Below, piece after piece: positions 25,152 to 34,565 of a stretch of 64,000 nucleotides of DNA. The notes below the pieces were generated by a model. It had not been told where the DNA came from. It searched no databases and worked only from the letters and a program-made list of their open reading frames with translations. The number at the start of each line of letters is the position of its first letter. Position 1 is the first letter of the stretch. The position numbers and the translations under genes were made by a program. Origin of the DNA: Dactylosporangium siamense (lineage in GTDB: Bacteria > Actinomycetota > Actinomycetes > Mycobacteriales > Micromonosporaceae); the NCBI RefSeq assembly GCF_016862795.1, contig NZ_BONQ01000014.1:186001-250000 (forward strand), written 5' to 3'.

Positions 25152-25668
25152 CGGCCGCGGCCGGCGGCGCGAACCGCGGACCGGCGAGCGCGGCGAGGGC
25201 CTGGTGCACTTCGGCCGCGCTCTCGAGGGTCTCGTCGAGGGCGAGCAGGACGATCGACGGCCGCCCGTCCGCCTGGTTGCGGTGGTCCGCCGCCGTGCCG
25301 AGGTCGACGCCGGCCGCCGGCACGATGACCAGACGGTGGGTGCCGGAGTCGTCGCCGGGGTTGACGTAAGGCTCAAGGAACACGGCGTCGATCGCGCTCC
25401 ACGGCACCTCCCGGTTGATCCCGGCCACGCGCAGCCGGAGGCCGGCCGGCTCGATGGTCACCGGGTCGGGCCGGAACGCCTGCCGCACGCTCCACAACGC
25501 GAACAGCACGACGACGGCGCCGAGCACCAGCAGCGCGGTCGATCCCAGCGGGATGATGAACAGCAGGCTCACACTCCAGCCGTTCTGCGACCCGTAGATG
25601 ATCCCGAGGCCGGCCGCGAAGTAGAGCGCGAGCAGGAAGAAGTTCGGGCGGCGGTAGTGCAGCGTCAT
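25129..25668 (-). CDS. PH-domain-like membrane protein
   Basis: 179 aa from ATG 25668, preceded by GGAG at 5 nt. Two hydrophobic segments (about residues 10-27 and 33-57) are followed by VTIEPAGLRLRVAGINREVPWSAIDAVFL in pieces, the beta-strand/W-S-x-I pattern of bacterial PH-like (bPH2/YdbS-type) domains. Likely inner-membrane with a cytoplasmic PH-like domain. Role unknown. Upstream GTG codons would add 18 residues without a better ribosome site. Confidence 0.7.
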   Translation of the reverse strand: MTLHYRRPNFFLLALYFAAGLGIIYGSQNGWSVSLLFIIPLGSTALLVLGAVVVLFALWSVRQAFRPDPVTIEPAGLRLRVAGINREVPWSAIDAVFLEPYVNPGDDSGTHRLVIVPAAGVDLGTAADHRNQADGRPSIVLLALDETLESAAEVHQALAALAGPRFAPPAAAGPFIAEG

Positions 25669-25775
25669 CAGGTCTCCGGGCGCGACGTGGATCTCGAAAG
25701 CGGCGACAGTCTCGCACACCACACGCGCCCCATGTGTCCCGCCGGAAACCGCTCAGATCCGGGTGCGCGCCGCCG

Positions 25776-26945
25776 ATGGCACATGCCGTGACCACGCCCC
25801 GCCGCTCCCACTGGATGGCCCTGCTCGCGGTGACCGGTGCCGTCGCCGGCGGCGCGTACGCCGCCGCTCGCAAGGTCCGGACCAGGCAGTTCGTCCCGCC
25901 CGCAGCAGCGCCGACCGACCCGCCGCTCCACGTCCGGTCGCCGTCCGCCGACCCTCCGACGGCCATGACGCCTTCCGCCGCCGGACCTTTCGCCGATGAG
26001 CCGCCCACCGTCGGACCGCTCACCGCAGAGCCATCCACTGTGGACAGACAGGCCCGGCGGTCGCTGGTGCCGATGGCGGTCGGTGGCGCGGTGGCCGTCG
26101 TCCTGGCGCTCGCCGTCGCCGTCGCGGCCCGCCCCTCGGATCCCGGCCGGACGGCGACCCCAAAGCACCCGGCGACCCCACAGCACCCGCCGGCCCCGCG
26201 ACAGCCGGCGGCAACACCACAACCGGGCGCCGGGCTGCCGCGGGCCGCCACCGCCGCGCAGCCGGTCGGCCTGTCCACGGCGGGCGGGGGCTGCGTGACC
26301 GGCCCGGACCGCCCGGTCCTGGACACCGTCCACCCGACCCTGTCCGCGTCGTTCACCGGGGTGCCGGCCGAGCAGTACGTCCAGCCCACGTTCCAGCTCC
26401 GCCGCGACACCGACGCCGTCGACCCGGCCGGGACGTTGCCCGGCGAACCCGTCGCCGCCGGGCGGACCTCGACCCTGGACCTGCGCCGGCACACGACCCT
26501 CGCGCATGGGGTGACCTACCGCTGGCGGGTCCGCGGCACCCCGGACCTGAACCCCGGCGACGACGCCGGCTGGTCGTCGTGGTGCGAGTTCACCGTCGCC
26601 GCGACCGCACCCGACGCCCTGGACCTGGACGACGGCCGCACGTACACGGTCACGCTGCCCACCGCGAGGTGGCAGGCGATCCTGCGGGTCCTCGGACCGG
26701 TGCCGCCCTCCCCCGGCGGCGACCGGCCGGAGCAGGCCCCGATCGAGGACGCCGTGCGGCGCGCCGCACCCGGCACGGCCCAGGCCCCGGTCACCATGAC
26801 CGGGTCACGCTGGAAGCTGATCGCGAACGATCTGGCCAGCCTGACCTCGAGCGGAGACGGGTCCACATGGGACCTCGTCGACATCCTTTCCACGGCCCTG
26901 GGCGGCCCGCCGCGCCTGACCATGGGCTTCCCCCGCCAGACCTGA
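25776..26945 (+). CDS. Membrane-anchored hypothetical protein with Pro-rich linkers
   Basis: 389 aa. A basic N-terminus with a weak hydrophobic stretch (HWMALLAVTGAVAGGAYAAA), a Pro/Thr-rich cytoplasmic region, one strong transmembrane helix (about residues 104-122, VPMAVGGAVAVVLALAVAVA), a Pro/His/Thr repeat linker, then an extracellular region. A segment around 240-270 (YRWRVRGTPDLNPGDDAGWS) recalls fibronectin-like domains in YD/RHS or secreted proteins. I do not recognise the family. Divergent from the PH-domain gene. Confidence 0.65.
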   Translation: MAHAVTTPRRSHWMALLAVTGAVAGGAYAAARKVRTRQFVPPAAAPTDPPLHVRSPSADPPTAMTPSAAGPFADEPPTVGPLTAEPSTVDRQARRSLVPMAVGGAVAVVLALAVAVAARPSDPGRTATPKHPATPQHPPAPRQPAATPQPGAGLPRAATAAQPVGLSTAGGGCVTGPDRPVLDTVHPTLSASFTGVPAEQYVQPTFQLRRDTDAVDPAGTLPGEPVAAGRTSTLDLRRHTTLAHGVTYRWRVRGTPDLNPGDDAGWSSWCEFTVAATAPDALDLDDGRTYTVTLPTARWQAILRVLGPVPPSPGGDRPEQAPIEDAVRRAAPGTAQAPVTMTGSRWKLIANDLASLTSSGDGSTWDLVDILSTALGGPPRLTMGFPRQT

Positions 26946-27001
26946 GGGCAAGGTCTGCCGCCCCGCGGTCGGTTCGCGTCCGTCGATGGCAGGATCGGTC
27001 G

Positions 27002-28228
27002 ATGCGGGTTCTCTTCGACGGCACGGCACCGGTCGCGTACGGCCAGATCTACGTCACCAGCCGCGAGCTGCCGGACATGAGCAGGGCGTTCGCCGGACAG
27101 GTGAACGGGTTGTGCGGGGCCGGCGACGCAGGCGCGTTGTTCCTCATGACCGGGACGCACACCGGGCGGGTCCGGTTCAGGGTCGAGCTGCACGACGCCG
27201 CGCCGCCCACCGCCGGGGCGTGGGAGGACGTGGTGGAGGTGTCGTTCGTGCCGAGGGCCGCGACCGTCGACCTGGTCCCGTGGGGCGACGGGTCGCTGGC
27301 GCACCTGCCGCTGATCCCCGACGGCACCGGCCCGCTGCCCGCCTTCCGGGTGCGGTACTGCGCCGCCGGCATGGACGAAGGGCGGGACCCGTTCGGCGGG
27401 CTCGACCCCGACGAGATCGACGAGATCGGTTACCCGGACCAACGGCCGGACCGCTACCTGCTGTGCTTCTGGCCGACAGGGCCGACAGGGCCGACAGGGC
27501 CGACAGGGCCGGACGCGGGGCGCGCCGACGCGGTCCTGCGGCAGGGCAGCGACGTCGCCGCGTACTGGCACCGCTGGGCGGCCGAGCTGCCGCCCCCGCC
27601 GAGCCTGTGGCAGCGGGTCGAGGAGGAGTTGCGGCAGCGGTTGGAACGGCAGCGACGCGACGAGGAGTACCGACGGCTCGACGACCTGCGGCAGTGGGGC
27701 GGCCGGGCGCCCAGCGAGCGGCTCCGGCAGGTCCGCGGCAACGTCCACGGCATCGTCCTGGTGGACCGGGACCTGGTCGACGGACTGGCGCAAGCCGACC
27801 CGGCCACGCAGCGGCGGGTGGCGATCTGGGCGGCGCGGCGGGCGTTCACCGTTGCCCGCATCGCCGATCTCGACTGGATGGCTCCGGCGTGGGCGGCGCT
27901 GGACCGCGGCGACCCGCTGCCGGCCGAGTTCACCGACATGGCGGCGCTGCTGACCCGGATCCTGAGTGCGCGGACCTTCACGTACTCCATCAGCTCGCTG
28001 CGCCCGGCGGGCCGCCGCAGGGGCGAGGACCTGGTCCACAGCGCGCTGAAGGGACCGGTGGAGCCGCGGGCGATGGCGCTGCCCGCCCTGCTGGCCGCGG
28101 CGGCGCCGGACCCGCTGCAGGCGGCCCTCGAGGCGGTCTGGGCGGCGGTCACCACGTACGCCGACCGGCACCCGGTGTTCCTCGCCGAGCTCCGGCGGTC
28201 CTTCCCCGAGGTTGCCGGCCGCGGTTGA
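27002..28228 (+). CDS. Hypothetical protein with a Gly-Pro-Thr repeat
   Basis: 408 aa, soluble, starting at ATG 27002. The N-terminal about 150 residues appear beta-rich (MRVLFDGTAPVAYGQIYVTS). At about 158-169 a (TGP)4 insert, encoded by a perfect 9-bp repeat, separates this part from a charged helical C-terminal half (RVEEELRQRLERQRRDEEYR). No catalytic motif seen and no family recognised. Codon bias is strong, so it is a real gene. 56 bp downstream of the membrane protein gene and probably in the same unit. Confidence 0.65.
   Translation: MRVLFDGTAPVAYGQIYVTSRELPDMSRAFAGQVNGLCGAGDAGALFLMTGTHTGRVRFRVELHDAAPPTAGAWEDVVEVSFVPRAATVDLVPWGDGSLAHLPLIPDGTGPLPAFRVRYCAAGMDEGRDPFGGLDPDEIDEIGYPDQRPDRYLLCFWPTGPTGPTGPTGPDAGRADAVLRQGSDVAAYWHRWAAELPPPPSLWQRVEEELRQRLERQRRDEEYRRLDDLRQWGGRAPSERLRQVRGNVHGIVLVDRDLVDGLAQADPATQRRVAIWAARRAFTVARIADLDWMAPAWAALDRGDPLPAEFTDMAALLTRILSARTFTYSISSLRPAGRRRGEDLVHSALKGPVEPRAMALPALLAAAAPDPLQAALEAVWAAVTTYADRHPVFLAELRRSFPEVAGRG
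27473..27508 (+). repeat. Four perfect 9-bp tandem repeats inside a gene
   Basis: CCGACAGGG repeated at 27473, 27482, 27491 and 27500, encoding a Thr-Gly-Pro linker. Being in multiples of three, copy-number change would not break the frame. Confidence 0.85.
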
Positions 28229-28255
28229 CCTGGAGCGCGCTCCAGGTGCCAGGGT
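28225..28255 (+). promoter_or_regulatory. MerR-type promoter with 20-bp perfect palindrome in a 19-bp spacer
   Basis: TTGACC (28225-28230) and CAGGGT (28250-28255) are 19 bp apart. The perfect palindrome ACCTGGAGCGCGCTCCAGGT (28228-28247) fills the spacer. An over-long spacer with a dyad between -35 and -10 is the signature of MerR-regulated promoters. The -10 ends 7 nt before the ATG. No MerR gene is present nearby. Confidence 0.75.
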
Positions 28256-28262
28256 CGGTGCC

Positions 28263-29228
28263 ATGACGGAAACGGCGCGGTCCCCGCTGGTGCTCGGGGC
28301 GATGATGTTCGGCACCACCATCGACGAGGACACCTCGTTCGCCCTGCTGGACCGGTTCGTCGAGCGTGGCGGCGAGTGGATCGACACCGCGAACTGCTAT
28401 GCGTTCTGGGCGAGCGACACCGGCCTCGGCGGCGACAGCGAGCGGGTCATCGGCCGCTGGCTGGCCGCCCGGCCCGGCGTCCGCGGCCTCCGGATCGCCA
28501 CCAAGCTCGGCGCCGAGCCCCTGGAGGCCGGTTCCTGGCCGGAGCGCCGGGAGGGGCTCTCCCCCGCCGCCGTGCGGGACGCGTTCGCCGGCAGCCTCGA
28601 CCGGCTCGGGATCGACCGGGTCGACCTGCTGTGGCTGCACCAGGAGGACCGCTCGACGCCGATCGAGGAGACCGTCGAGGCCCTGGCCGGGCTGCCCGCG
28701 GACCGGGTCGGTGTCTCCAACCACCCGGCCTGGCTGGTCGAGCGCGGCCGGGCGCACGCCCGCACGATCGGCGCGCCGCCGTTCGACGCGCTGCAGCTCA
28801 ACGCGACCTACCTGCGGCCGCGGCCCGGCACCCTCCCGCCCGGCGTCGCGCACCGGTTCGGCGTGCTCAGCGACGAGCAGGCCGATTACGCCGCGGTGCA
28901 CGGGCTGGAGGTGTGGGCGTACACGCCGCTGCTGTCCGGCGCCTACGACAACCCGGCCAAGGACATCCCCGACGTGTACGACCACCCCGGCAACACGGCC
29001 CGCCTGGCGGCCCTGGACGCGGTGACCGCCGAGACCGGGGCGGCCCGCGGCCAGGTGGTGCTGGCCTGGCTGCTGAGCCGGGGTATCCGGCCGATGCTCG
29101 GCGGCAGCAAGCTCGACCAGCTCGACGCCGCGCTGGACGGGGTCGAGCTCAAGCTCACCCCGGACCAGGTGGAGCGCCTCGACGCCGCCGACCGGCACGA
29201 GTGGGCCGCGCCCTACGCGCGGCGCTGA
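28263..29228 (+). CDS. Aldo/keto reductase
   Basis: 321 aa TIM-barrel oxidoreductase. Catalytic tetrad candidates: Asp and Tyr in WIDTANCYAFWASDTG (about residues 39-54), Lys in RIATKLGAEP (about 80), His in DLLWLHQEDRS (about 125). NADPH-binding end: WLLSRGIRPMLGGSKLDQLD. Reduces aldehydes or ketones; substrate unknown. Transcribed from a MerR-type promoter, suggesting induction by an electrophile, aldehyde or redox stress. Convergent with the quinone oxidoreductase gene, 3 bp between stops. Confidence 0.93.
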   Translation: MTETARSPLVLGAMMFGTTIDEDTSFALLDRFVERGGEWIDTANCYAFWASDTGLGGDSERVIGRWLAARPGVRGLRIATKLGAEPLEAGSWPERREGLSPAAVRDAFAGSLDRLGIDRVDLLWLHQEDRSTPIEETVEALAGLPADRVGVSNHPAWLVERGRAHARTIGAPPFDALQLNATYLRPRPGTLPPGVAHRFGVLSDEQADYAAVHGLEVWAYTPLLSGAYDNPAKDIPDVYDHPGNTARLAALDAVTAETGAARGQVVLAWLLSRGIRPMLGGSKLDQLDAALDGVELKLTPDQVERLDAADRHEWAAPYARR

Positions 29229-29231
29229 CGA

Positions 29232-30221
29232 TCACGGACGCAGGGCCAGCTTGCCGGTGGTGGACCCGGCGGCGAGCTGCGCCAGCACCTTCGGACCGTC
29301 CGCCAGGTCGTGGACGGCCGGCGCCCCGGGTGGGTAGACCCCGGCGGCGATGAGCGCGCGCAGTTCCCCGGTCAGCCAGGCGAAGACGTGCGGCGCCGAC
29401 TGTGCCAGGACGCCGATGTGCAGGCCGATGAGCTGGATGGGGTACCGGAACACGAGGTCCGCGTTGGTGACCGCGGCCTCGCCGGACGCCAGGCCGTAGA
29501 CGACGACCCGGCCGGTGACACGCCGGGTGGCCGCCAGGCCGGCGGCGAACGCGCTGCCGCCGGCCGACTCCAGGACCAGGTCGGCGCCCGCGCCGGCGGT
29601 CAGCTCGAGCACCCCGGCGGCGATGTCCGCACGGTCGAGCACATGGTCTGCGCCGAGGGCGCGCACCACGCCGTGCTTCTCCCTCGCTGCGGCGCCGATG
29701 ACGGTGGCGCCGTAGTGCTTGGCCAGGCGGACCGCGGCCTGCCCGACCCCGCCGGCCGCGGCGTGGATCACGACGGTCTCGCCGGCGCCGACGCGGCCCA
29801 GCGGCTTGAGGGCGGCCAGGGCGGTGGCCCAGTTCAGGACCAGGCCGAGCGCCTGTTCGTCGGCCCAGCCGGGCGGGACGCGTACCGCCGAAACCGCCGG
29901 CATCGCCACGTATTCGGCGAACGCGCCCGGCCCGGCACCCACCACGCGCGCACCGACCGGCGGCCCGGCCACGCCGTCGCCCAGCGCGACGACCTCGCCG
30001 GCCGCTTCGAAACCGGCGAGGTACGGCGCCCGCGGTCCCCCGCCGTACGTCCCGTGGCCCTGCATCACGTCGGCGAAGTTGACGCCGGCGGCGGTGACCC
30101 GGACGAGGATCTCCCCGGGGCCCGGTGCCGGCACGGGCACGTCGGTGACCAGGTGCAGGTCGTCGGGGCCGGCAAGCGTGGCCTGCCGCAGGGCTCGCAT
30201 GGTGGCGTTCCTGGTGGTCAT
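29232..30221 (-). CDS. Zinc-type alcohol dehydrogenase-like quinone oxidoreductase
   Basis: 329 aa MDR-superfamily enzyme. The GroES-like N-terminal part contains AAGVNFADVMQGHGTYGG, typical of zinc-free quinone reductases (QOR/CAA43-like), and NADPH is bound at VIHAAAGGVGQAAVRLAKHY (about residues 146-165). Likely NADPH-dependent reduction of quinones or enones. Its own promoter also has MerR-type geometry, so both converging reductases look stress-inducible. ATG 30221 lies 6 nt after the -10. Confidence 0.92.
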   Translation of the reverse strand: MTTRNATMRALRQATLAGPDDLHLVTDVPVPAPGPGEILVRVTAAGVNFADVMQGHGTYGGGPRAPYLAGFEAAGEVVALGDGVAGPPVGARVVGAGPGAFAEYVAMPAVSAVRVPPGWADEQALGLVLNWATALAALKPLGRVGAGETVVIHAAAGGVGQAAVRLAKHYGATVIGAAAREKHGVVRALGADHVLDRADIAAGVLELTAGAGADLVLESAGGSAFAAGLAATRRVTGRVVVYGLASGEAAVTNADLVFRYPIQLIGLHIGVLAQSAPHVFAWLTGELRALIAAGVYPPGAPAVHDLADGPKVLAQLAAGSTTGKLALRP

Positions 30222-30227
30222 GCGGCG

Positions 30228-30259
30228 ACGCTAAACCTTCACATCGATTGGAAGGTCAA
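30228..30259 (-). promoter_or_regulatory. MerR/SoxR-type promoter of the quinone oxidoreductase gene
   Basis: In minus-strand sense TTGACC (30254-30259) and TAGCGT (30228-30233) are 20 bp apart and enclose the dyad ACCTTCCAAT/ATGTGAAGGT, with ACCTTC/GAAGGT perfect. The 20-bp spacing plus dyad is diagnostic of MerR-family activation. The palindrome differs from the one at 28228, implying a different regulator. Confidence 0.7.
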
Positions 30260-30275
30260 GGCGCCGTGAGGGCGG

Positions 30276-31457
30276 TCACGCCGTGGACATGATGCGGGCG
30301 ATGTTGTCCGGGGCGAAGTACTCCGGGATCGGGGTGCTGCCCTGCATCGCGCCGAGGAAGCGGGTGCTCTCCGCCGGCGACGCGGCGATCGTGGCGAACA
30401 GCGCGGCCATCTCCGGGGCCGGCGGTTCCATCGAGGCGAGGTCGCGGGTCAGGTGCAGCGCCGGCAGGAAGCGTTCGTCGCGGCGGCGTTGGTACTCGGC
30501 GAGCGCGGCGTCGAGGTCCGACGGCAGGCCGGCGTCGATCGCGTCGGCGAGCAGGGTGGCGCCGACGAAGGCGTCGGTGATGCCGGACGCGGTGCACGGG
30601 TCCTTGTGGTAGCCGGCGTCGCCGACGAGCGCCCAGCCGGGGCCGTGTGAGGTGCGGAAGAAGTTCGGCACGTCGGCGGTGCCGCGGAAGCGTTCGGCCC
30701 GCGTACCCGCCGCGACGCGAGCGGCGAGACCGGGCACGCGGGCGACGGCGGCGAGGAAGTTGCCCTCGATGTCGGTGCGGAAGTCGTGGAACTGGGCGGT
30801 GGGGCAGGCGACGAAGACGCAGGCGAGGTCGTCGTTGGTCGGGAACACCACCACGGCACGGTCGCCGAGCTGGTAGATCTCCGCGACGGTCGAAGCAGGC
30901 AGGCGGTAGTACGTGTAGTAGCAGGCGGTCGCGGAGGGCGTCGCGTCGTACAGCGTGGCGCCGGCCTCGCGGGCCACCAGCGAGTGCAGCCCGTCGGCGC
31001 CGACGACGACCGGCGCCCGGGCCTCGAAGTCGGCACCGTGCACGCCGACGACCCGGCCGGTGCCGTCGCGCAGCAGGCCGTGCACCGTGGTGGACTCGCG
31101 GACGGTGGCGCCGGCCGCGGCCGCGGCGTCGAGCAGGATCTTGTCCAGGACGGTGCGGCGGACACAGTACGGGTGGGCGGCGCCGTCGACCGCCGGTGGC
31201 GGGCCGCTGATGGCGAACGGGCCGAAGTCCATGCGGAAGCCGGCGAGGGGCGGCGCGCCCGAGGCGGCGACCCGCTCGTGCAGACCCCACTGCCGCAGCA
31301 GTGCCATCGCCGGCACGTGCAGCAGGTGCGTGGACAGCACGTCGCTGGGGAAGGCGGCCCGGTCCAGCAGCAGCACGCGGTGGCCACGGCGGGCCAGGAG
31401 CATGGCGGTGGGTGCGCCGGCGACGCGTGCCCCGACCACGATCGCATCGAAGTCCAT
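30276..31457 (-). CDS. FAD-dependent monooxygenase (PF01494-type)
   Basis: 393 aa. N-terminal Rossmann DAIVVGARVAGAPTAMLLAR (about residues 4-23; GxGxxG variant GARVAG), middle motif VVVGADGLHSLVA (about 147-159) and C-terminal FAD motif GWALVGDAGYHKDP (about 277-290) define the aromatic-hydroxylase/geranylgeranyl-reductase-like flavoprotein class. Could hydroxylate an aromatic or polyketide. A -10 TACGGT ends 7 nt before ATG 31457, indicating a leaderless message; a GTG nine bases earlier is less likely. Downstream of, and in the same direction as, the histidine kinase gene. Confidence 0.9.
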   Translation of the reverse strand: MDFDAIVVGARVAGAPTAMLLARRGHRVLLLDRAAFPSDVLSTHLLHVPAMALLRQWGLHERVAASGAPPLAGFRMDFGPFAISGPPPAVDGAAHPYCVRRTVLDKILLDAAAAAGATVRESTTVHGLLRDGTGRVVGVHGADFEARAPVVVGADGLHSLVAREAGATLYDATPSATACYYTYYRLPASTVAEIYQLGDRAVVVFPTNDDLACVFVACPTAQFHDFRTDIEGNFLAAVARVPGLAARVAAGTRAERFRGTADVPNFFRTSHGPGWALVGDAGYHKDPCTASGITDAFVGATLLADAIDAGLPSDLDAALAEYQRRRDERFLPALHLTRDLASMEPPAPEMAALFATIAASPAESTRFLGAMQGSTPIPEYFAPDNIARIMSTA

Positions 31458-31479
31458 GCGCAGCACCGTACCGGGCGCG

Positions 31480-33696
31480 CTACGCGGTGAGTTGCTCCGC
31501 CACGGCGGCGAGGAGGTCGGCGCCGGTGAAGGGCTTCTCCACCAGGTGGACGCCGGGGTCGAGGATGCCGTTGCTGGTCAGGACCGGCTGGGCGTAGCCG
31601 GACATGAACAGCACCCTGGTGTCGGGCCGGGCCAGGCGGAGCCGTTCGGCGAGGACCCGGCCCAGCATGCCGGGCATGACGACGTCGCTGAGCAGCAGGT
31701 CGATCGGGCCTTCGTGGGCGGCCGCGACCTCCAGGGCGTCGGCGCCGTCGGAGGCGGCGAGGACGGTGTATCCGCCGCGGCCGAGGATGCGGGTGGTGAC
31801 CTCGCGCAGCGCCTCCTCGTCCTCGGCGACGAGGACCGTCTGGCCGGTGCCGCCGGGCAGGTCGGCGCACGGGCTGTCGCCGGCGGTGAGCGGTGCGGCG
31901 TCGGTGGCCGGCAGCAGGATCGTGATGGTGGTGCCGAGACCCGGCTCCGAGTAGAGGCGCACGGTGCCGCCGGCCTGCACGACGATGCCGTAGACGGTGG
32001 CCAGGCCGAGGCCGGTGCCGGCGCCGCTGGGCTTGGTGGTGAAGAACGGCTCGAATGCCTTGTCCTGCACGTCGCGGGGCATGCCGGTGCCGGTGTCGGA
32101 GACGCGGAGCCGCACGTACAGGCCGGGTTTGAAGCCGTCGCGGGTCATGGAGTGCTCGTCGTCGACGGCGACGGTGCCGGTGTCGACGGTGAGCCGGCCG
32201 CCTTCGGGCATCGCGTCGCGGGCGTTGACGGCGAGGTTGACGAGGACCTGTTCGAGCTGGCCGGGGTCGGCGACGACGGACGGGAGCCCGTCCGCGAGGG
32301 TGGTGCTGAGCTCGATGTGCTCGCCGATGGAACGGGTCAGCATCTGCTCGACCTCGGCGATGACCCGGTTGACGTCCAGCGGCACGGGCCGGATCACCTC
32401 CCGCCGGGCGAACGCGAGCAGCTGGTGGGTGAGGTCGCTGCCGCGCTGCCCGGCCCGCAGGATCTGTTTGGCGTCCTCGGCGAACGGGGTGCCGGCGCCG
32501 TCCTCGACGATGAACTCGGCGTAGTTGAGGATGACGGCGAGCAGGTTGTTGAAGTCGTGCGCGACGCCGCCGGCGAGCTGGCCGAGGCTCTCCAGGCGCT
32601 GGGTGCGCTGCTGGCGGACCTCGTCCATCTGCCGCTCCGCCTCGGCGCGCAGCCGCTCCTGCTCGGCCCGGGCGGCGATGCGGTCGGTGACGTCACGGAT
32701 GCCGGCCAGCTCGATCATGCCCTCGTCGGTGCGCAGGACGCTGCGGGTGATGTCGACCGGGACGAGCGTGCCGTCGCGGTGCCGGGCGGCCGGGCCGGAC
32801 CAGCCGTCGGCCACGGCGCCGTCGGGCAGCAGCTGCCGCACCGGCAGGTCCAGCAGGTCGTAGCGGGGGTAGCCGAAGAGCCGCTCCGCCTGGCTGTTGA
32901 CCAGCGCGACCCGGTTGCTCTCGTCGACGCCGATGAGCGCGTCCGGTCCGGCGTCGATGACGGCCTGCATCTGCGCCTCGGCGCGCTCCCGCTCGCTGAT
33001 GTCACGGGTGGTCGTCGTGACGCCGATCGTGCGGCCGTCGGGCGCGGTGAGGGGCGAGACCAGCATCGAGACGGTGAAGACGGTGCCGTCCGCGCGTTGG
33101 CGCAGCGTCCGGTACGGGTCGACGCGACCTCCCGCCGCGACGATCGTGCGGATCTCCGCCTCGTCGGCCCGGCGCGACGGCGGGATGATGAGGTCCTTCG
33201 ACCGGCCGAGCACCTCCCCCGCGGTGTAGCCGTAGAGCCGCTCGGCACCCGGGTTCCAGGACAGGACGAGCCCGTCGAGGTCGGTGGAGACGATCGCGTC
33301 GTGCGAGGACTGCACGATCGAGGCGAGCAGCGACCGGGCCCGGTCGGCGCCGCTCTGGCCGCCGAGGTCGTGCAGGACCGCGAAGATGTGCCCCTCCACG
33401 ACCGACAGCGTGATCTCCGCGGAGAACAGCGTCCCGTCGCGGCGGACCGCCCGCAGCGGCTGTCCCACGCGCTTGTCGGGCTGGGCGACCCCCAGGTACG
33501 CGCGGACCCGCTCGGCCATCGGCGGGTTCGCCGGGGGCACGAGCACGTTGACGGACTGGCCGACGAGGTCGTCGGCGCCGAACATGTCCCGCGCGGCCGC
33601 GTTGGCGAACGCGATCTCGCCGTATCCGTCGCTCACCACGATCGCGTCCGGCGCCACCTCTAACAGGCCGCTCGCGAGCGTCTCCGTCCACCGCAC
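31480..33696 (-). CDS. Hybrid sensor histidine kinase with three PAS domains and a receiver
   Basis: 738 aa, no transmembrane segment, hence cytosolic. Three PAS domains (about residues 8-115, 130-245, 255-370), the HisKA box [20 protein letters not shown] with the phospho-acceptor His at about 377, HATPase with N box [15 protein letters not shown] and G boxes SDTGTGMP and [13 protein letters not shown], then a receiver domain with phospho-acceptor Asp in [11 protein letters not shown] (about 670). GTG 33696 is chosen because PAS1 begins shortly after; upstream codons lack a ribosome site. Divergent from the PF04672 methyltransferase gene. The PAS ligands and output partner are unknown. Confidence 0.92.
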   Translation of the reverse strand: MRWTETLASGLLEVAPDAIVVSDGYGEIAFANAAARDMFGADDLVGQSVNVLVPPANPPMAERVRAYLGVAQPDKRVGQPLRAVRRDGTLFSAEITLSVVEGHIFAVLHDLGGQSGADRARSLLASIVQSSHDAIVSTDLDGLVLSWNPGAERLYGYTAGEVLGRSKDLIIPPSRRADEAEIRTIVAAGGRVDPYRTLRQRADGTVFTVSMLVSPLTAPDGRTIGVTTTTRDISERERAEAQMQAVIDAGPDALIGVDESNRVALVNSQAERLFGYPRYDLLDLPVRQLLPDGAVADGWSGPAARHRDGTLVPVDITRSVLRTDEGMIELAGIRDVTDRIAARAEQERLRAEAERQMDEVRQQRTQRLESLGQLAGGVAHDFNNLLAVILNYAEFIVEDGAGTPFAEDAKQILRAGQRGSDLTHQLLAFARREVIRPVPLDVNRVIAEVEQMLTRSIGEHIELSTTLADGLPSVVADPGQLEQVLVNLAVNARDAMPEGGRLTVDTGTVAVDDEHSMTRDGFKPGLYVRLRVSDTGTGMPRDVQDKAFEPFFTTKPSGAGTGLGLATVYGIVVQAGGTVRLYSEPGLGTTITILLPATDAAPLTAGDSPCADLPGGTGQTVLVAEDEEALREVTTRILGRGGYTVLAASDGADALEVAAAHEGPIDLLLSDVVMPGMLGRVLAERLRLARPDTRVLFMSGYAQPVLTSNGILDPGVHLVEKPFTGADLLAAVAEQLTA

Positions 33697-33782
33697 CTGA
33701 CCGCCCCCGCACGTATGCGCCAAACACTCAGCGTAAGGTGACAAAAACGGACAGTAGTCGAGTTTCGGAAAGAGGTGGTGGC

Positions 33783-34565
33783 GTGAGCGTTGATCCCAAC
33801 CGCCCCAGCGCCGCCCGCATCTACGACTACTTCCTCGGTGGCACGCACAACTTCGCGGTCGACCGGGAGGTCGCCGAACGGGCGTTCACCCTGGTCCCGG
33901 ACCTGCCGCAGATGGCCAGGGACAACCGGGCGTTCCTGCGCCGCGCGGTGCGGCTCGCCGCGTCCCGCGGCATCCGCCAGTTCATCGACATCGGCTCCGG
34001 CATCCCGACCGAGGGCAACGTCCACGAGGCCGCCCACGCCGCCGACCCCGACGCCAGGGTCGTCTACGTCGACGTCGACCCGATCGCGGTGATCCACTCA
34101 CGGCAGATCCTCGGTGACGACCCGCGCACCGTGGTCCTGCAGGCGGACCTGCACCACGTGGACCAGATCCTCGACGACCCGGCGGTGCGCGCGCTGGTCG
34201 ACTTCGACCGGCCGGTCTGCCTATTGTTGGTGGCAATGCTGCACTTCATCCCGGACTCGCCGGAGCTGCACACGGCCCTGCGCCGTTACCGGGACGCGCT
34301 CGCCCCGGGCAGCGTCCTCGCCGTGTCGCACGGCACCGCCGGCTCGCACCCCGACCGGCTGGAGGACCTCGCGAACCTGTACGTGCGCACCGGCACACCG
34401 CTGGTGCTGCGCGACCGGGCCGCGATCCTCGGCCTGCTCGACGGCTGGGAGCTGCTCGACCCGGGACTGGTCCACCTGCCGCTGTGGCACGCCGACCCGG
34501 GCGACCCGCCGGTCGAGGACCCGGACGCCTACGCCGTCCTGGCCGCGGTCGGTGTCCGGACGTGA
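33783..34565 (+). CDS. SAM-dependent methyltransferase family protein (PF04672, former DUF574)
   Basis: 260 aa. Opening PNRPSAARIYDYFLGGTHNF, then FIDIGSGIPTEGNVHEAAHA (motif I) and RVVYVDVDPIAVIHSRQIL are strictly typical of this family, which is very abundant in actinomycetes. Function unproven, though the SAM-binding fold is clear. GTG 33783 is preceded by AGAGGTGGTGG. The stop overlaps the ECF sigma start (GTGA at 34562-34565), so the two are coupled. Confidence 0.92.
   Translation: MSVDPNRPSAARIYDYFLGGTHNFAVDREVAERAFTLVPDLPQMARDNRAFLRRAVRLAASRGIRQFIDIGSGIPTEGNVHEAAHAADPDARVVYVDVDPIAVIHSRQILGDDPRTVVLQADLHHVDQILDDPAVRALVDFDRPVCLLLVAMLHFIPDSPELHTALRRYRDALAPGSVLAVSHGTAGSHPDRLEDLANLYVRTGTPLVLRDRAAILGLLDGWELLDPGLVHLPLWHADPGDPPVEDPDAYAVLAAVGVRT

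Noticed and set aside
31480-33744. Upstream TTG start at 33744 for the histidine kinase
   Set aside because: It would add 16 residues before PAS1, lacks a ribosome site and runs into the promoter area; GTG 33696 is better placed.
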